Source of the DNA: CAYNYM01 sp049366815
GTDB lineage: Bacteria > Desulfobacterota > DSM-4660 > Desulfatiglandales > HGW-15
Assembly (NCBI GenBank): GCA_049366815.1
Contig: JBMNCO010000014.1
Span: 1-36,371, forward strand
Length of the DNA stretch: 36,371 nucleotides
Direction of reading: 5' to 3'
Below the pieces are notes generated by a model that saw nothing but the letters and a program-made list of their open reading frames with translations, had not been told where the DNA came from and did no database searches. Numbering within the stretch: position 1 is the stretch's first letter; each line of letters begins with the position of its first letter. Shown in pieces: positions 1 through 8,215 of the stretch. The translations under genes were made by a program, and so were the position numbers.

Positions 1-15
1 ACTTCAGAAAGGGTG

Positions 16-56
16 CATGATTTCCACACAGTTATTGGAAAGGGCTAAATTCATAC
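16..56. repeat. 41-bp perfect direct repeat, copy 1
   Basis: This segment is identical, base for base, to 9801-9841. It starts CATGATTTCC and ends AAATTCATAC. Both copies lie just upstream of a gene start (34 and 68 bases before the chosen ATGs). Bases 1-15 also loosely resemble the sequence before copy 2, so the repeat may be longer, but the window edge hides this. Its nature is unknown. Confidence 0.85.
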
Positions 57-90
57 AAATTTTGAATGCAGTGAAAGACAGGGAGTGAAT

Positions 91-822
91 ATGTCCAAGG
101 CACCAAGGGACCCAAAAGAGATCTTTCAGGAATTTATGGATGAGTGCAAGGCCCTTTTCGGCGACGATTTAGTCAGCATCGTCCTTTACGGTAGCGCCAC
201 AGGTGCCGGCTATCGGCCCGGGAGATCGGATATCAATTTCATGATTATCCTATCTGAAAAGGGTATCGACCAATTGGAGCGGGCCTTCAAGCTCGTGGAC
301 AAGTGGCGGAAACGCAACGTCGCCGTTCCGCTCTTTCTTACTGAGGACTATATCCAGAGATCCCTGGATGTCTTTCCTATCGAATACATCAATTTCCAGC
401 GCAACTATATCCTGGTTTACGGCAAGGATATCCTCAAGGATCTGTCCTTTGACCGGGAATATGTAAGACTTCAGGCCGAGAGGGAAATCAAGGGAAAGCT
501 TCTCCTCCTGAGAGAGGCCTATCTGGACACGGCCGGGAAGGTTCGGCGCATGAAGGAGCTGATCGCCGAATCCCTTGGGGCCTTTGGCCCAATCTTTTCG
601 GCCCTGCTCTTTTTGAAGGATATTGATGTGGAGGGGGAAAGGCGTAGCGTTCTGAAGAAGGGTTGCGACGCCTATGATATCGACGCCGTTCTTTTTGAAA
701 AATTGCTGGACATCAGAGAAGAACGGGTGAAAACGGGAAACGGGGAAATAGGGACCTTGTTTAAAGGCTATCTAAAAGAGGTCAGAAAACTGGCCAAAGC
801 AGTGGATACATCAGGAGGCTAA
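91..822 (+). CDS. Nucleotidyltransferase-fold domain protein
   Basis: The N-terminal part has the pol-beta-type nucleotidyltransferase signature: a Gly-Ser pair in LYGSATGAGYRPGRSDINF, followed by an acidic position. The second metal-binding residue of the usual D-x-D reads D-x-N here, so catalysis is uncertain. The remaining roughly 150 residues are helical and charged, with no domain I recognise. The ATG at 91 is preferred over the GTG at 85 because GGGAG at 81-85 is then correctly spaced. The gene ends 1 base before lemA, whose ribosome-binding site lies inside it, so the two are co-transcribed. Substrate unknown. Confidence 0.8.
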   Translation: MSKAPRDPKEIFQEFMDECKALFGDDLVSIVLYGSATGAGYRPGRSDINFMIILSEKGIDQLERAFKLVDKWRKRNVAVPLFLTEDYIQRSLDVFPIEYINFQRNYILVYGKDILKDLSFDREYVRLQAEREIKGKLLLLREAYLDTAGKVRRMKELIAESLGAFGPIFSALLFLKDIDVEGERRSVLKKGCDAYDIDAVLFEKLLDIREERVKTGNGEIGTLFKGYLKEVRKLAKAVDTSGG

Positions 823-823
823 T

Positions 824-1405
824 ATGAAAGGACTCAAGGTACTGTTGATTGCTGTCGTCGTTTTAATCATCCTTCTTGCGATCCCCTTTTTTTATTTAAA
901 GGGGACCTACAACAGCCTGGTGACTATGGATGAGGGCGTAAAGGGGGCCTGGGCCCAGGTTGAAAACCAACTCCAGCGCCGCTACGACCTGATCCCCAAT
1001 TATGTGGAGACCGTCAAGGGGTATGCGGCCCATGAAAAGGAAGTCCTCATGGGTGTGACCGAGGCACGGGCCAAGGTTGGAGGCGCAGGCAATGTCAACG
1101 AGCAGATCGAGGCCAATAATGAGCTTTCCGCAGCCCTTTCAAGGCTCCTCCTCGTTGTGGAGCAGTATCCGGATCTCAAGGCCAGTACCAACTTTATCCG
1201 ACTCCAGGACGAATTGGCCGGAACAGAGAACCGAATTGCCGTCGAGCGGCGCCGATACAACGAGACGGTCAAGAACTATAATATCCAGATCCGCCGTTTC
1301 CCAACGAATATCATCGCCGGTATGTTCGGCTTTGAAAAGGCCGCGTTCTTCGAGGTGCCCCAAGAACGGCAGGAAGCGCCAGTAATCAGGTTCACCAATG
1401 AATGA
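824..1405 (+). CDS. lemA: LemA family protein
   Basis: The protein has 193 residues, typical for LemA. It has one N-terminal membrane helix (about residues 5-23), then the conserved stretch YNSLVTMDEGVKGAWAQVEN and QRRYDLIPNYVETVKGYA, followed by a helical domain and the C-terminal NIIAGMFGF motif. LemA proteins are membrane-anchored with the helical body outside the cytoplasm; their biochemical role is not established. AGGAGG at 813-818 precedes the ATG. Coupled to the upstream nucleotidyltransferase gene. The partners often seen beside lemA (TPM/DUF477 or HtpX) are absent. Confidence 0.95.
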   Translation: MKGLKVLLIAVVVLIILLAIPFFYLKGTYNSLVTMDEGVKGAWAQVENQLQRRYDLIPNYVETVKGYAAHEKEVLMGVTEARAKVGGAGNVNEQIEANNELSAALSRLLLVVEQYPDLKASTNFIRLQDELAGTENRIAVERRRYNETVKNYNIQIRRFPTNIIAGMFGFEKAAFFEVPQERQEAPVIRFTNE

Positions 1406-1513
1406 AGCCATAGCCTCAGGGATTTTATCATTCACTCCCTGCCGCTGATACATGGCGTGGCTCAAGGCTTGAAGGCCTTTGACTTATGTCATTTTTATCC
1501 AAGATAAATTTTG

Positions 1514-1671
1514 CCGCTGCAAACAGGGACCGGCATGTTCTCTTCGCTGCACTCCCTTCGCCGTCCGTGGCTCCAGTCGCTGCGGAATTTTGGCCCTTCA
1601 TCTATCCTGATTCAGGGCCAAAATACGCCCGCTCCGAGAAAATCCCGGCCCCTGCTTTCCGCTGCCTGGGT
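1514..1671 (+). repeat. 158-bp dispersed repeat, copy A
   Basis: This core matches the reverse complement of 33222-33379 with no gaps and about 16 differences counted by eye. It contains an 11-bp inverted repeat, ATTTTGGCCCT at 1587-1597 and AGGGCCAAAAT at 1614-1624, perfect in both copies. An ORF spans it (1486-1710), but most differences between copies change amino acids and there is no ribosome-binding site, so I treat it as non-coding. It fills most of the 414-base gap between lemA and the next gene; the rest of the gap shows nothing I recognise. Confidence 0.85.
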
Positions 1672-1819
1672 GAAGATTTCACCGTTAAGATGAAGGTTTT
1701 GAAGCGCTAAGTTGATGATTTTTTGTGTTCAAAGCTGGAATCGGGCTTGTTTCGGACACCTATAGGTTTATCTTGCTGAAGGAATAAATGATGGATTAGA
1801 GACTCAATGGAGAAAATCA

Positions 1820-2158
1820 ATGATACGTGCAAAACTCTGGTTTCGATGTGCCGCCATGCATGACCCCGTAACCCCAACGCTTGTCAAACCCGCTGTCATA
1901 GGCTGGGAGGCCAAGCACAGGCAGGTTGATCTGACCATCGAGCGCGCCCTCAAGGGAGATGAACTCGTTATGCGAATGAAGGGCTGGGTGACATCGGATG
2001 TCAAGAAGGTCGTGGAAGTGGTCAAAAGCCATGGATTTCTCAAGTTGTTGGATGAACGGGAACTTGTCGTGGAGATGAACACGGAAAAGGATTATGAAAA
2101 CCTGAGCAAGGATCTCCTCGAAAATTTCCAGGATCAGATGAATCTGGAGAGGATCTAG
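1820..2158 (+). CDS. Hypothetical protein, 112 residues
   Basis: I do not recognise this family. The protein is rich in charged residues, has no membrane segment or signal peptide, and ends in a helical acidic tail (NTEKDYENLSKDLLENFQDQ). Composition looks like a real soluble protein. A weak GGAGA lies about 6 bases before the ATG. The stop codon overlaps that of the hydrolase on the opposite strand through the shared CTAG at 2155-2158. The minus-strand ORF over the same bases is less protein-like. Confidence 0.6.
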   Translation: MIRAKLWFRCAAMHDPVTPTLVKPAVIGWEAKHRQVDLTIERALKGDELVMRMKGWVTSDVKKVVEVVKSHGFLKLLDERELVVEMNTEKDYENLSKDLLENFQDQMNLERI

Positions 2159-2934
2159 GACCCGAAACCGTTCCTTTCCAGGAATTGGAGGACATGGCGG
2201 GCATAGGCTTCCGGATAATACTCGTAGGTATTGTGACCGCAAGCCGGAAGGACCGCGAGTTCTCCCTTGGGCAGGTGCCGATAATAAGCCACCCCTTGTT
2301 CCACCTCGAAGATGAAACTTCTATCCGGATAGAGGACGAGGAAGGGGCAAGTGATGTCCGGGAGTAAAGGCCTGATGTCAAAAAAGTCCTTTCCATACTC
2401 TCCCCCGTATGTCCGGAACTGATTGAAAAAGGATTCGGCGTACTCCTCTCCGTGCCAGTCCTTGAGTTTTTCCCGAAGCCCCGGATCCAGGTCCTGGAAG
2501 GGTCTGGGAAATTTGTCCTGGTTCAGTTCCTCCATGGTGACCACGCTGTAACACTGGGTACTCGATATGGTGATGGTCTGAACCTGTTCGGGATAGGCCG
2601 TCGCAAAATCCACGGCGAGGACCCCGCCTTCGCACTGCCCGACGAGGTGCAGGGACTCCACATGCAGGGTTTTGAGCAGAGTTGCGAGCTCCTTGACGCT
2701 TTCTCCGCGGACCTGATCGCTGATATAGAAGTCCAGTGCATCGTCGCCCTTCTCGGATCGCCCGAACCCCCTTCGATCATACATGATCACCCGGTAACCT
2801 TTGTTGAGCAGCGCAGGGTAGATCTCTTTCCATATCTTCGTGCATCCGAAGCCGTGGTGAAGAAGCACAATGGGAGCCCCTTCCCCGTGATCCTCGTAAT
2901 ATATCTTTCGACCGTTGATTTTCAGAAAGGGCAT
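2155..2934 (-). CDS. Alpha/beta hydrolase with Cys at the nucleophile position
   Basis: A 259-residue alpha/beta-hydrolase fold protein. The oxyanion-hole HHGFG is at residues 26-30. The nucleophile elbow reads GQCEGG with Cys101 in place of the usual Ser, and the likely triad partners are Asp204 (YPDRS) and His234 (CGHNT). A Cys nucleophile is known in dienelactone hydrolases, though the rest does not obviously belong there. AAGGAA sits about 7 bases before the ATG. It lies 28 bases downstream of the FMN enzyme gene, so the two probably form an operon. Substrate unknown; cytoplasmic (no signal peptide). Confidence 0.85.
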   Translation of the reverse strand: MPFLKINGRKIYYEDHGEGAPIVLLHHGFGCTKIWKEIYPALLNKGYRVIMYDRRGFGRSEKGDDALDFYISDQVRGESVKELATLLKTLHVESLHLVGQCEGGVLAVDFATAYPEQVQTITISSTQCYSVVTMEELNQDKFPRPFQDLDPGLREKLKDWHGEEYAESFFNQFRTYGGEYGKDFFDIRPLLPDITCPFLVLYPDRSFIFEVEQGVAYYRHLPKGELAVLPACGHNTYEYYPEAYARHVLQFLERNGFGS

Positions 2935-2962
2935 ACGTTTTTCCTTTCCTGTTCGCGGGAGT

Positions 2963-3913
2963 TTACAGGATCAGGTCCCGGAGACGTTCAATTTCCTTCT
3001 CCGCACCGTCCATGATTTCGTCCAACAATTCCTTGACAGACCGGATGTCGCGGATCATTCCGGATACCTGGCCCATCATGAGGGACCCCCATTCGACGTC
3101 TCCCTGGACGGCGGCCTTCCTCAGGGAACCAATGGTGAAGGCATCGATCTCATGCCTGTCCTTGCCTTCCCGCTCCATCTGGAGGACCCTTTCGGCAAGC
3201 TGATTTTTCAGGACCCGGAACTGAAGGCCCGTGGTTCTGCCCGTAACCGTTGTGTCTCTGTCCCCGGCATCAAGCAGGGCGCGTTTGTAATTGTCGTGGA
3301 GTGTGCCTTCTGTGGTGGCCAAGAACCGGGTGCCCATCTGAATCCCTTCGGCCCCAAGGGCGAGGGCCGCCACGAATCCCCTGGCATCCGCAATGCCGCC
3401 TGCAGCCACCACAGGGATGTCGATAGCATCGACAGCCTCCCTGACCAGTACCAGGGTCGATATCTCTGATGGGTTGATGTTGCCTCCGCCCTCCATGCCC
3501 ATCGCGATGACGCCGTCCACACCCGCTTCACCGCACCTCTTCACCATGTCAAGGGTAAAGGCGACTTGAAGGACGACGATGCCTTTGCTTTTGAACGGTT
3601 CAGCAAACCTGACGGGATCCCCCGCGGAAAATACGACAACAGGCACCTCCTCTTCAAGGGCAATTTCAGCAGCCCTCTGGGATGTAGGGAGTCTCAAGGG
3701 GACATTCACGGCAAAGGGCCTGGAGGTGGCATCCCTGACCTTATGAATGTGATCGATGAGCTCCTGAGGTTCCATGACGGCGGCTGCAATGGTGCCCAAC
3801 CCACCGGCCTCTGACACGGCCGCAGCCATTTCCCATCCGCTGATCCACGCCATCCCGCCCTGAAGAATAGGATACTTTATTCCCAATGTGTCCGTGATTC
3901 TTGTTTTGACCAT
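2963..3913 (-). CDS. Nitronate monooxygenase / FabK-like FMN protein
   Basis: A TIM-barrel FMN protein of the nitronate monooxygenase / enoyl-ACP reductase II group. It shows the N-terminal GIKYPILQGGMAWISG and the phosphate-binding PVVAAGGIADARG with ALGAEGIQMGTRF. The loop that normally reads E-x-GGH in NMO and FabK reads EGGGN here, so the catalytic His is replaced by Asn. Oxidation of nitronates is therefore doubtful; another FMN reaction is possible. A TTG at 3923-3925 would add four residues but directly abuts the GAGGAG, so the ATG at 3911-3913 is chosen. The hydrolase follows in the same operon. Confidence 0.85.
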   Translation of the reverse strand: MVKTRITDTLGIKYPILQGGMAWISGWEMAAAVSEAGGLGTIAAAVMEPQELIDHIHKVRDATSRPFAVNVPLRLPTSQRAAEIALEEEVPVVVFSAGDPVRFAEPFKSKGIVVLQVAFTLDMVKRCGEAGVDGVIAMGMEGGGNINPSEISTLVLVREAVDAIDIPVVAAGGIADARGFVAALALGAEGIQMGTRFLATTEGTLHDNYKRALLDAGDRDTTVTGRTTGLQFRVLKNQLAERVLQMEREGKDRHEIDAFTIGSLRKAAVQGDVEWGSLMMGQVSGMIRDIRSVKELLDEIMDGAEKEIERLRDLIL

Positions 3914-4273
3914 GGGTTCAGACAACTCCTCTCTTGGTTCGACATTGTCACAGAAATAGTTCCTTCCACGGGTTTATATCCTGCGTTTCAAAATAATCCA
4001 CGCCCCTTTTTGAGCCTAATAGATAACCGGATCAGGCCCTTTTTTCAACCACAATTGTTCATGGAGGTTTGGAACCCTATTTTTGACTCATTAAGAGTAG
4101 GGGCTTCGGACACGGGGGAGATTTTTAAGTGCCGAGCGTTGGGGGGATCTATTGTCGCATTGTCGACCAGTCGAGGTCATTGCAGAGGTGTCCAGAGAAA
4201 GGATGTCAATTTCTGATGACCCAACGATATGAAAATTCTCATGAGGTTAGTTTTTCAAAAAATGCAGCAATTT
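3914..4273. other. Intergenic stretch, nothing recognised
   Basis: This 360-base stretch holds the upstream region of the FMN-enzyme gene. I see no convincing ORF, RNA gene or terminator. The plus-strand ORF at 4010-4216 lacks a ribosome-binding site and protein-like composition. An inverted-repeat element follows directly. Confidence 0.5.
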
Positions 4274-4488
4274 GGGCCATGGGAGGCTCTTTTCAAAAAC
4301 GAAGGGCCATGGAAGAGATTAACAAGTCCAGGGGCAGCGTAGGCGGACGGCGGACCCATGTCAGCAGCTATCAGACCCTGATTTTCATGGGTTTCTCCGG
4401 GTGGTGCTCCGTCCGCCTGAAGCCTGGTTTCCCATGCGAACATCTGGGCACCGTTTTTTTCGTTTTTGAAAAGAGACTCCCATGGCCC
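4274..4488. repeat. 215-bp element with 30-bp terminal inverted repeats
   Basis: The left arm (4274-4303, starting GGGCCATGGGAG) and right arm (4459-4488, ending CTCCCATGGCCC) are reverse complements over 30 bases with one mismatch. Inside, AGGCGGACGG at 4341-4350 pairs with CCGTCCGCCT at 4409-4418, and ACCCATG at 4354-4360 pairs with CATGGGT at 4386-4392. All pairs are nested, so one strand could fold into a single long stem. I see no ORF of note and no clear target-site duplication. It resembles a MITE or a structured RNA. Confidence 0.8.
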
Positions 4489-4613
4489 CTCCGTAATGGA
4501 GTGGTTTTCAAAGGACTGAAGTGTCACGAAATGTCGAATATCGAACAGAAGAACAACGAAGGGCACAGACCACTGCGGGGAATTCAATGAGATACCCGGC
4601 CGTTTGGGAGATC

Positions 4614-4853
4614 TCAGCCCCCATCCTCCCGAACAACGACCTCAAGGTCCGCCAGGAGCTGTTGCAGGTCAAGATCATATTTGTCGGCTGTATGCCTCAG
4701 GGTTTCGAAAAGTGCCTCGCAGCAAAGGCAGACACCCGCCCTTTCATCGTATTGTCTAAAAACGGCCTCAGTCCGTCTGAAACGGGAAACCACGTCCAAC
4801 AGGGTCTTTTGCCCGTGGAGGGTTTGGCCGCTATGAGGCGCATTGACGGTCAC
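4614..4853 (-). CDS. DUF1858-like small Cys protein
   Basis: A 79-residue protein resembling the DUF1858 / ScdA N-terminal type of helical domain: LLDVVSRFRRTEAVFRQYDE, then the Cys motif GVCLCCEALFETL and DLDLQQLLADLE. Such domains usually accompany redox or metal proteins. The GTG start at 4851-4853 follows GGAGGA about 9 bases upstream and overlaps the end of the preceding kinase-fold gene by 23 bases, indicating translational coupling as the last gene of the selenium-type operon. Family assignment is by pattern only. Confidence 0.7.
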   Translation of the reverse strand: MTVNAPHSGQTLHGQKTLLDVVSRFRRTEAVFRQYDERAGVCLCCEALFETLRHTADKYDLDLQQLLADLEVVVREDGG

Positions 4854-5721
4854 TTGTCTCCGTCCTCCCTCCCAGAAGCTCTTTCAGTGCCCTTGGAATC
4901 TGATGAATGATATCCATTACCTGGGTGGCGGGTGTGGGGTGTGCATAATAACCTGAAAGGCGATTGACCCGGGCCGCGAGGGCGGCGGCATCAATGATTT
5001 CCAGATCTGCGGCGACAAGGGCGCTCACAATACCCGTGAGGGTATCCCCGGTGCCGCCGATGGCCTCCATGGCCTCTTCCGGACAGTCGCCAATGGTGAC
5101 CTGTATACCTTGGAGATCGGCCACATAGTCCCTTTGTCCCTTGACAAGCAGGTGTCGTGCCGCATTGTCGTTCTGGAAGGCCCTGGCAATCAGGTCCGGC
5201 ACCTTATACTCTTCGTGCAGGATGAAGCCGCGGGTGTAAAAGGGGTGGGGTGCATCTTCATCCGCCAAAAAGGCCAATTCCCCGACGTCAGGGGTAAAAA
5301 GATCAAAGGACGGGGCCTGGCCGCTCATCTTCGCGGCGTACATAAAACCCGCGTCGGCGATCAGGGTCGGCCGCACCTTCATCTCTTCAAGAGCAAAAAG
5401 TACCCGGTTGTGCCAGTCCACGTCCGGCTGGAGATAGTGAAAGGTCATGACCCGGTATTTACGGTTTCCAAGGTGTCTGGTGAGATATTCATAGAGCCTT
5501 TGACTGCCGTCTCCACGGCCTATATCTCCAACCAGCAGTACAACGGGTGGCGGCAGATCCAAAACAGCACAGGCCTTGGCCGCGGCGGCTACCAGGGCCG
5601 GTGTGCCTCGGTTAATCACGACTTTTTTTCCCCGAAAGAAGAGGTGGTCATCATCCAGAGTGACGCTTGCTTCTTCAAGACCAAAGTCCGGGTCCGGCAC
5701 TGTACCCACTATGGCGAGCAT
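4831..5721 (-). CDS. YjeF/NnrD-like kinase-fold protein of selenium-type cluster
   Basis: About 296 residues with the ribokinase-like fold of the ADP-dependent NAD(P)H-hydrate dehydratase family. Visible signatures are IADAGFMYA (about 121-129), FTPDVGEL (142-149) and the phosphate-binding GGTGDTLTGIVSAL (222-235). The NnrE epimerase half found in bifunctional YjeF proteins is absent. Its place in an operon with YedE, TusA-like and DUF3343 genes suggests a specialised paralogue and not housekeeping NnrD. The ATG at 5719-5721, with AGAGGT 9 bases upstream, is chosen over a start 15 codons earlier; it overlaps the DUF3343 gene by 13 bases. Confidence 0.8.
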   Translation of the reverse strand: MLAIVGTVPDPDFGLEEASVTLDDDHLFFRGKKVVINRGTPALVAAAAKACAVLDLPPPVVLLVGDIGRGDGSQRLYEYLTRHLGNRKYRVMTFHYLQPDVDWHNRVLFALEEMKVRPTLIADAGFMYAAKMSGQAPSFDLFTPDVGELAFLADEDAPHPFYTRGFILHEEYKVPDLIARAFQNDNAARHLLVKGQRDYVADLQGIQVTIGDCPEEAMEAIGGTGDTLTGIVSALVAADLEIIDAAALAARVNRLSGYYAHPTPATQVMDIIHQIPRALKELLGGRTETSDRQCAS

Positions 5722-6263
5722 TGTCGTTTTACCTCTTCGTAGGCCAAGTGCAGGGCGTACCCGCAAAGGGTATGGCCGATTTCCCGAGGATTCGGGGCCT
5801 CAGAAAGGGGTCGTCCCACCATCTCGCCCGCCAGGAAGGGAACGTCCGGGCACCCACCTCCTGAGACATTGACAATGGTCAGGTCCCTTTTATCAATGGT
5901 TATTTTCATATTGGCGGCGCGGACCATCAGGTGGTCCCCGAAGTCCTTGGTGTGGAAGAGATCCACAGGCTGAAGCAGTGGGCTGTTGACCGGCACGACC
6001 TTCAGGGGAGGTGCTCCAGCGGCATCAAGCGTTCTCAGGATGTTCAACCCCTCAATAAGAGGGAACTCGATGACCAGATCACACCCTGTACGGATCTCCG
6101 GAGGTGGTCCCATCACACGGATCTCCCAGCCCTCGGCCTTGAGGGTGTTCTCCGCCCGGATGACCTCGCTGGTGTTCTCGAAAACAAGAATGCCCCTGTC
6201 ACATTTGGCCGCATCCCTGTTTCCCTTCGTGTCTTTTTTATTAAACCAGTTGCGGAAGTTCAC
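5709..6263 (-). CDS. DUF3343 domain protein
   Basis: The first half carries a DUF3343-type domain: ILVFENTSEVIRAENTLKAE with MGPPPEIRTGCDLVIEF, a small putative sulfur or selenium carrier fold. The second half (NKRDLTIVNVSGGGCPDVP and GHTLCGYAL) is an extra domain with two conserved-looking cysteines. DUF3343 genes often sit next to TusA-like and YedE genes in selenium-using anaerobes, as here. The GTG at 6261-6263 follows AAAGGGA by 6 bases; a TTG at 6267-6269 overlapping the previous stop is an alternative. Role inferred from neighbours. Confidence 0.8.
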   Translation of the reverse strand: MNFRNWFNKKDTKGNRDAAKCDRGILVFENTSEVIRAENTLKAEGWEIRVMGPPPEIRTGCDLVIEFPLIEGLNILRTLDAAGAPPLKVVPVNSPLLQPVDLFHTKDFGDHLMVRAANMKITIDKRDLTIVNVSGGGCPDVPFLAGEMVGRPLSEAPNPREIGHTLCGYALHLAYEEVKRQCSP

Positions 6264-6265
6264 AA

Positions 6266-6484
6266 TCAATCCCTTTCAATGGTGACGCGAAATCCTTCTC
6301 CTTCTTCGCCAACTTCCTTGACCTGCCACCCCTGGCTCATGGCTGCGCGACTCACGTTTTCCTTGGATGTTTCCGTATCCACCAGTATGGTGATTTCACC
6401 CTGCTGTACCTTTTTTATTTCGTCCATTGTCATCAGGACGGGCTGGGGGCAGGAGAGCCCCCTGGCATCGACGGTCGCGCTCAT
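6266..6484 (-). CDS. TusA/SirA-like sulfur (selenium) carrier
   Basis: A 72-residue TusA-family protein with the signature ARGLSCPQPVL; Cys12 is the expected persulfide- or selenide-carrying residue. The family relays sulfur or selenium between proteins in the cytoplasm. It lies directly downstream of YedE, the common partner of TusA-like proteins in selenium gene clusters, and its stop codon touches the DUF3343 start. Two ATGs are possible (6488-6490 and 6482-6484); AGGAGG is better placed for the inner one. Confidence 0.93.
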   Translation of the reverse strand: MSATVDARGLSCPQPVLMTMDEIKKVQQGEITILVDTETSKENVSRAAMSQGWQVKEVGEEGEGFRVTIERD

Positions 6485-6497
6485 TGTCATCCTCCTC

Positions 6498-7586
6498 CTA
6501 TTTCCTCCTCATGGTGAATCCGATAAACAGACAGACCAAAAGTCCAATAATAACTGCGGCGATACCGTAAGGTCCCACCCCGTTGGGCGAACTGGCCAGG
6601 CCGAAATTATGCGAAAATCCGGCGCCCACAACCATGCCCAGCACAAAGACTGCGGCGTCCCCATCCCCTTCCCCGGCGAGGAAGAGCTGACGCCCGGGGC
6701 ATCCCCCGGCCAGAGCAAAGGCGAGACCCGCGAGGACCATGCCCCCGAAATTCCAGACATGGAGCGTATGGGCAACGGGTTGCTTGGCGAAGCCTGCGTG
6801 AAACTGACCCAGGATCAGGTTGATGAAAAAGGCGAAGACCACAAGGGCCAGAAGCCCGGAAAGGAGGTGGGTCTGGCGGAACAGAATGAGGTCGCGAAAG
6901 GCCCCCATGGTGCAAAAACGGCTTCTCTGGGCAAGAAAGCCAATGAAAAGGCCCACCAGCAGAGAGACGGCAAGGGGAGCATGCATGGCTCCGGGACCAT
7001 TGAGGCTATAAAAGAGGACGCCGCTTTTGGCCTCTCCCTGAACCTGGGGGAAGACCAGCATCAGCACAAGAAAACCGAGCATGGTCAGGGGCATCAACCA
7101 ACCCACCGAGGTATAGGTCTTCTCGGATCGGCCCAGATTGTAGCCGCCCTTCAGAAAGAGGGTTCCAATCCAGATGCCGCAGGCAAGGCCGAGAATCCCC
7201 AGTACGGCGTTCCAGTCTCCGCCGGCGAGCCTGAGAAGGGCCCGCCAGGGGCATCCGAGGAAGACCAGGGCGCCGATCATGGCAAAGGCCCCGAGGACAA
7301 ACCGGACGATGGGTGCCGAACCGGACCTCGGTCTGAATTCCCTGAACAGGTAGGCCGCAACCAGGGCCCCCAGGACAAAACCGATGATCTCCGGTCGCAT
7401 ATACTGGACCACAGCCGCCCGGTGAAGGCCGACAGCCCCTGCAATGTCGCGCTCAAAACAGGCCACACAGATCCCCATGTTGCCTGGGTTCCCGAATTTC
7501 TGCAACAGGGGTGCAAGAATGCCGATAAGTGCGCCCACTCCGATGATTCCCCACCTGGTGGCGAAGAAATTTTTCATTTTTCCCAT
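6498..7586 (-). CDS. yedE: YedE-family selenium/sulfur transporter-like membrane protein
   Basis: A 362-residue polytopic membrane protein with about ten hydrophobic segments. Cys motifs are GNMGICVACFERD (Cys40, Cys43), FLGCPWRALLRLAGGD (Cys112), SRFCTMGAFRD (Cys225) and GGCPGRQLFLAGEGD (Cys296). This matches the COG2391/YedE type linked to selenium metabolism, not the two-part YeeE thiosulfate importer. The ATG at 7584-7586 has AGGAG 8 bases upstream; the longer reading frame adds nine unsupported residues. It heads a five-gene operon whose upstream DNA separates it from the divergent Smr gene. The transported species is inferred, not shown. Confidence 0.9.
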   Translation of the reverse strand: MGKMKNFFATRWGIIGVGALIGILAPLLQKFGNPGNMGICVACFERDIAGAVGLHRAAVVQYMRPEIIGFVLGALVAAYLFREFRPRSGSAPIVRFVLGAFAMIGALVFLGCPWRALLRLAGGDWNAVLGILGLACGIWIGTLFLKGGYNLGRSEKTYTSVGWLMPLTMLGFLVLMLVFPQVQGEAKSGVLFYSLNGPGAMHAPLAVSLLVGLFIGFLAQRSRFCTMGAFRDLILFRQTHLLSGLLALVVFAFFINLILGQFHAGFAKQPVAHTLHVWNFGGMVLAGLAFALAGGCPGRQLFLAGEGDGDAAVFVLGMVVGAGFSHNFGLASSPNGVGPYGIAAVIIGLLVCLFIGFTMRRK

Positions 7587-7812
7587 ACCAATTCTCCTGC
7601 TCAAAAGTCGCAAACCTTGCTGAAATCAGAATTGTTTATTAAATTGGATATCATACATGGGTCTACACCCTTTCAGGAAATTATAAGGGAGTTTCCAATA
7701 TGTCAAACAGGAAATTCCTATTAAAATTCGCTAATCGATCGTTTTAACTGATGGGAGAATGGATTGGTCTTCAAGTGCTATGGACCATTTATAAAGAGGC
7801 GGAATAGAGACG

Positions 7813-8076
7813 ATGAACGAAATACATATCCCCATTGACGGCGTTTTGGATCTTCACATGTTCTCTCCAAAAGAGGCTGCCTCCGTCGTAGAGGAGTATC
7901 TCAACGTATGTCATGAAAAGGGTATTCTGGATGTTCGAATCATTCATGGGAAGGGGAGGGGCATTTTGCGAAACATGGTTCACTCCCTTTTGGAAAGACA
8001 CCCGTTGGTCCAGGGATTTCGTCTTGCCCCGGATTCTTCGGGCTGGGGTGCCACCCTAGTCCGGATGAAAACCTGA
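7813..8076 (+). CDS. Small stand-alone Smr domain protein
   Basis: The 87 residues form one Smr domain, as at the C-terminus of MutS2. The motifs are VLDLHMFSPKEA (normally LDLHG) and the turn VRIIHGKGRGILR. Smr domains bind or nick nucleic acid, and several act on RNA. The G of LDLHG is replaced by Met. Divergent from yedE, with about 226 bases between. No strong ribosome-binding site before the ATG. Confidence 0.9.
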   Translation: MNEIHIPIDGVLDLHMFSPKEAASVVEEYLNVCHEKGILDVRIIHGKGRGILRNMVHSLLERHPLVQGFRLAPDSSGWGATLVRMKT

Positions 8077-8215
8077 GATCGTTTCCACCCGGAAATGCTG
8101 TGTGGTCCCGGCATGGACCTGTCAGCATTCACCCTAATATCCTGTATGTTGCTACAGGCCTTCTAAGGCCTGATCGATAATGGGGGTGTCGGCCGCCGTA
8201 ATGGCCGTCAAAAAA

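Noticed and set aside
1486..1710. 74-residue ORF over repeat copy A (and its counterpart over copy B)
   Set aside because: No ribosome-binding site, and most differences between the two copies change the amino acid, so no sign of selection on a protein.
5931..7724. A 597-residue plus-strand ORF opposite the selenium-type operon
   Set aside because: It is antisense to four well-recognised genes, has low-complexity polar composition and matches no family; it is a by-product of codon bias.
8155..8172. Hairpin after the Smr gene as a terminator
   Set aside because: The stem is perfect but is followed by a mixed, G-rich sequence without a T run.
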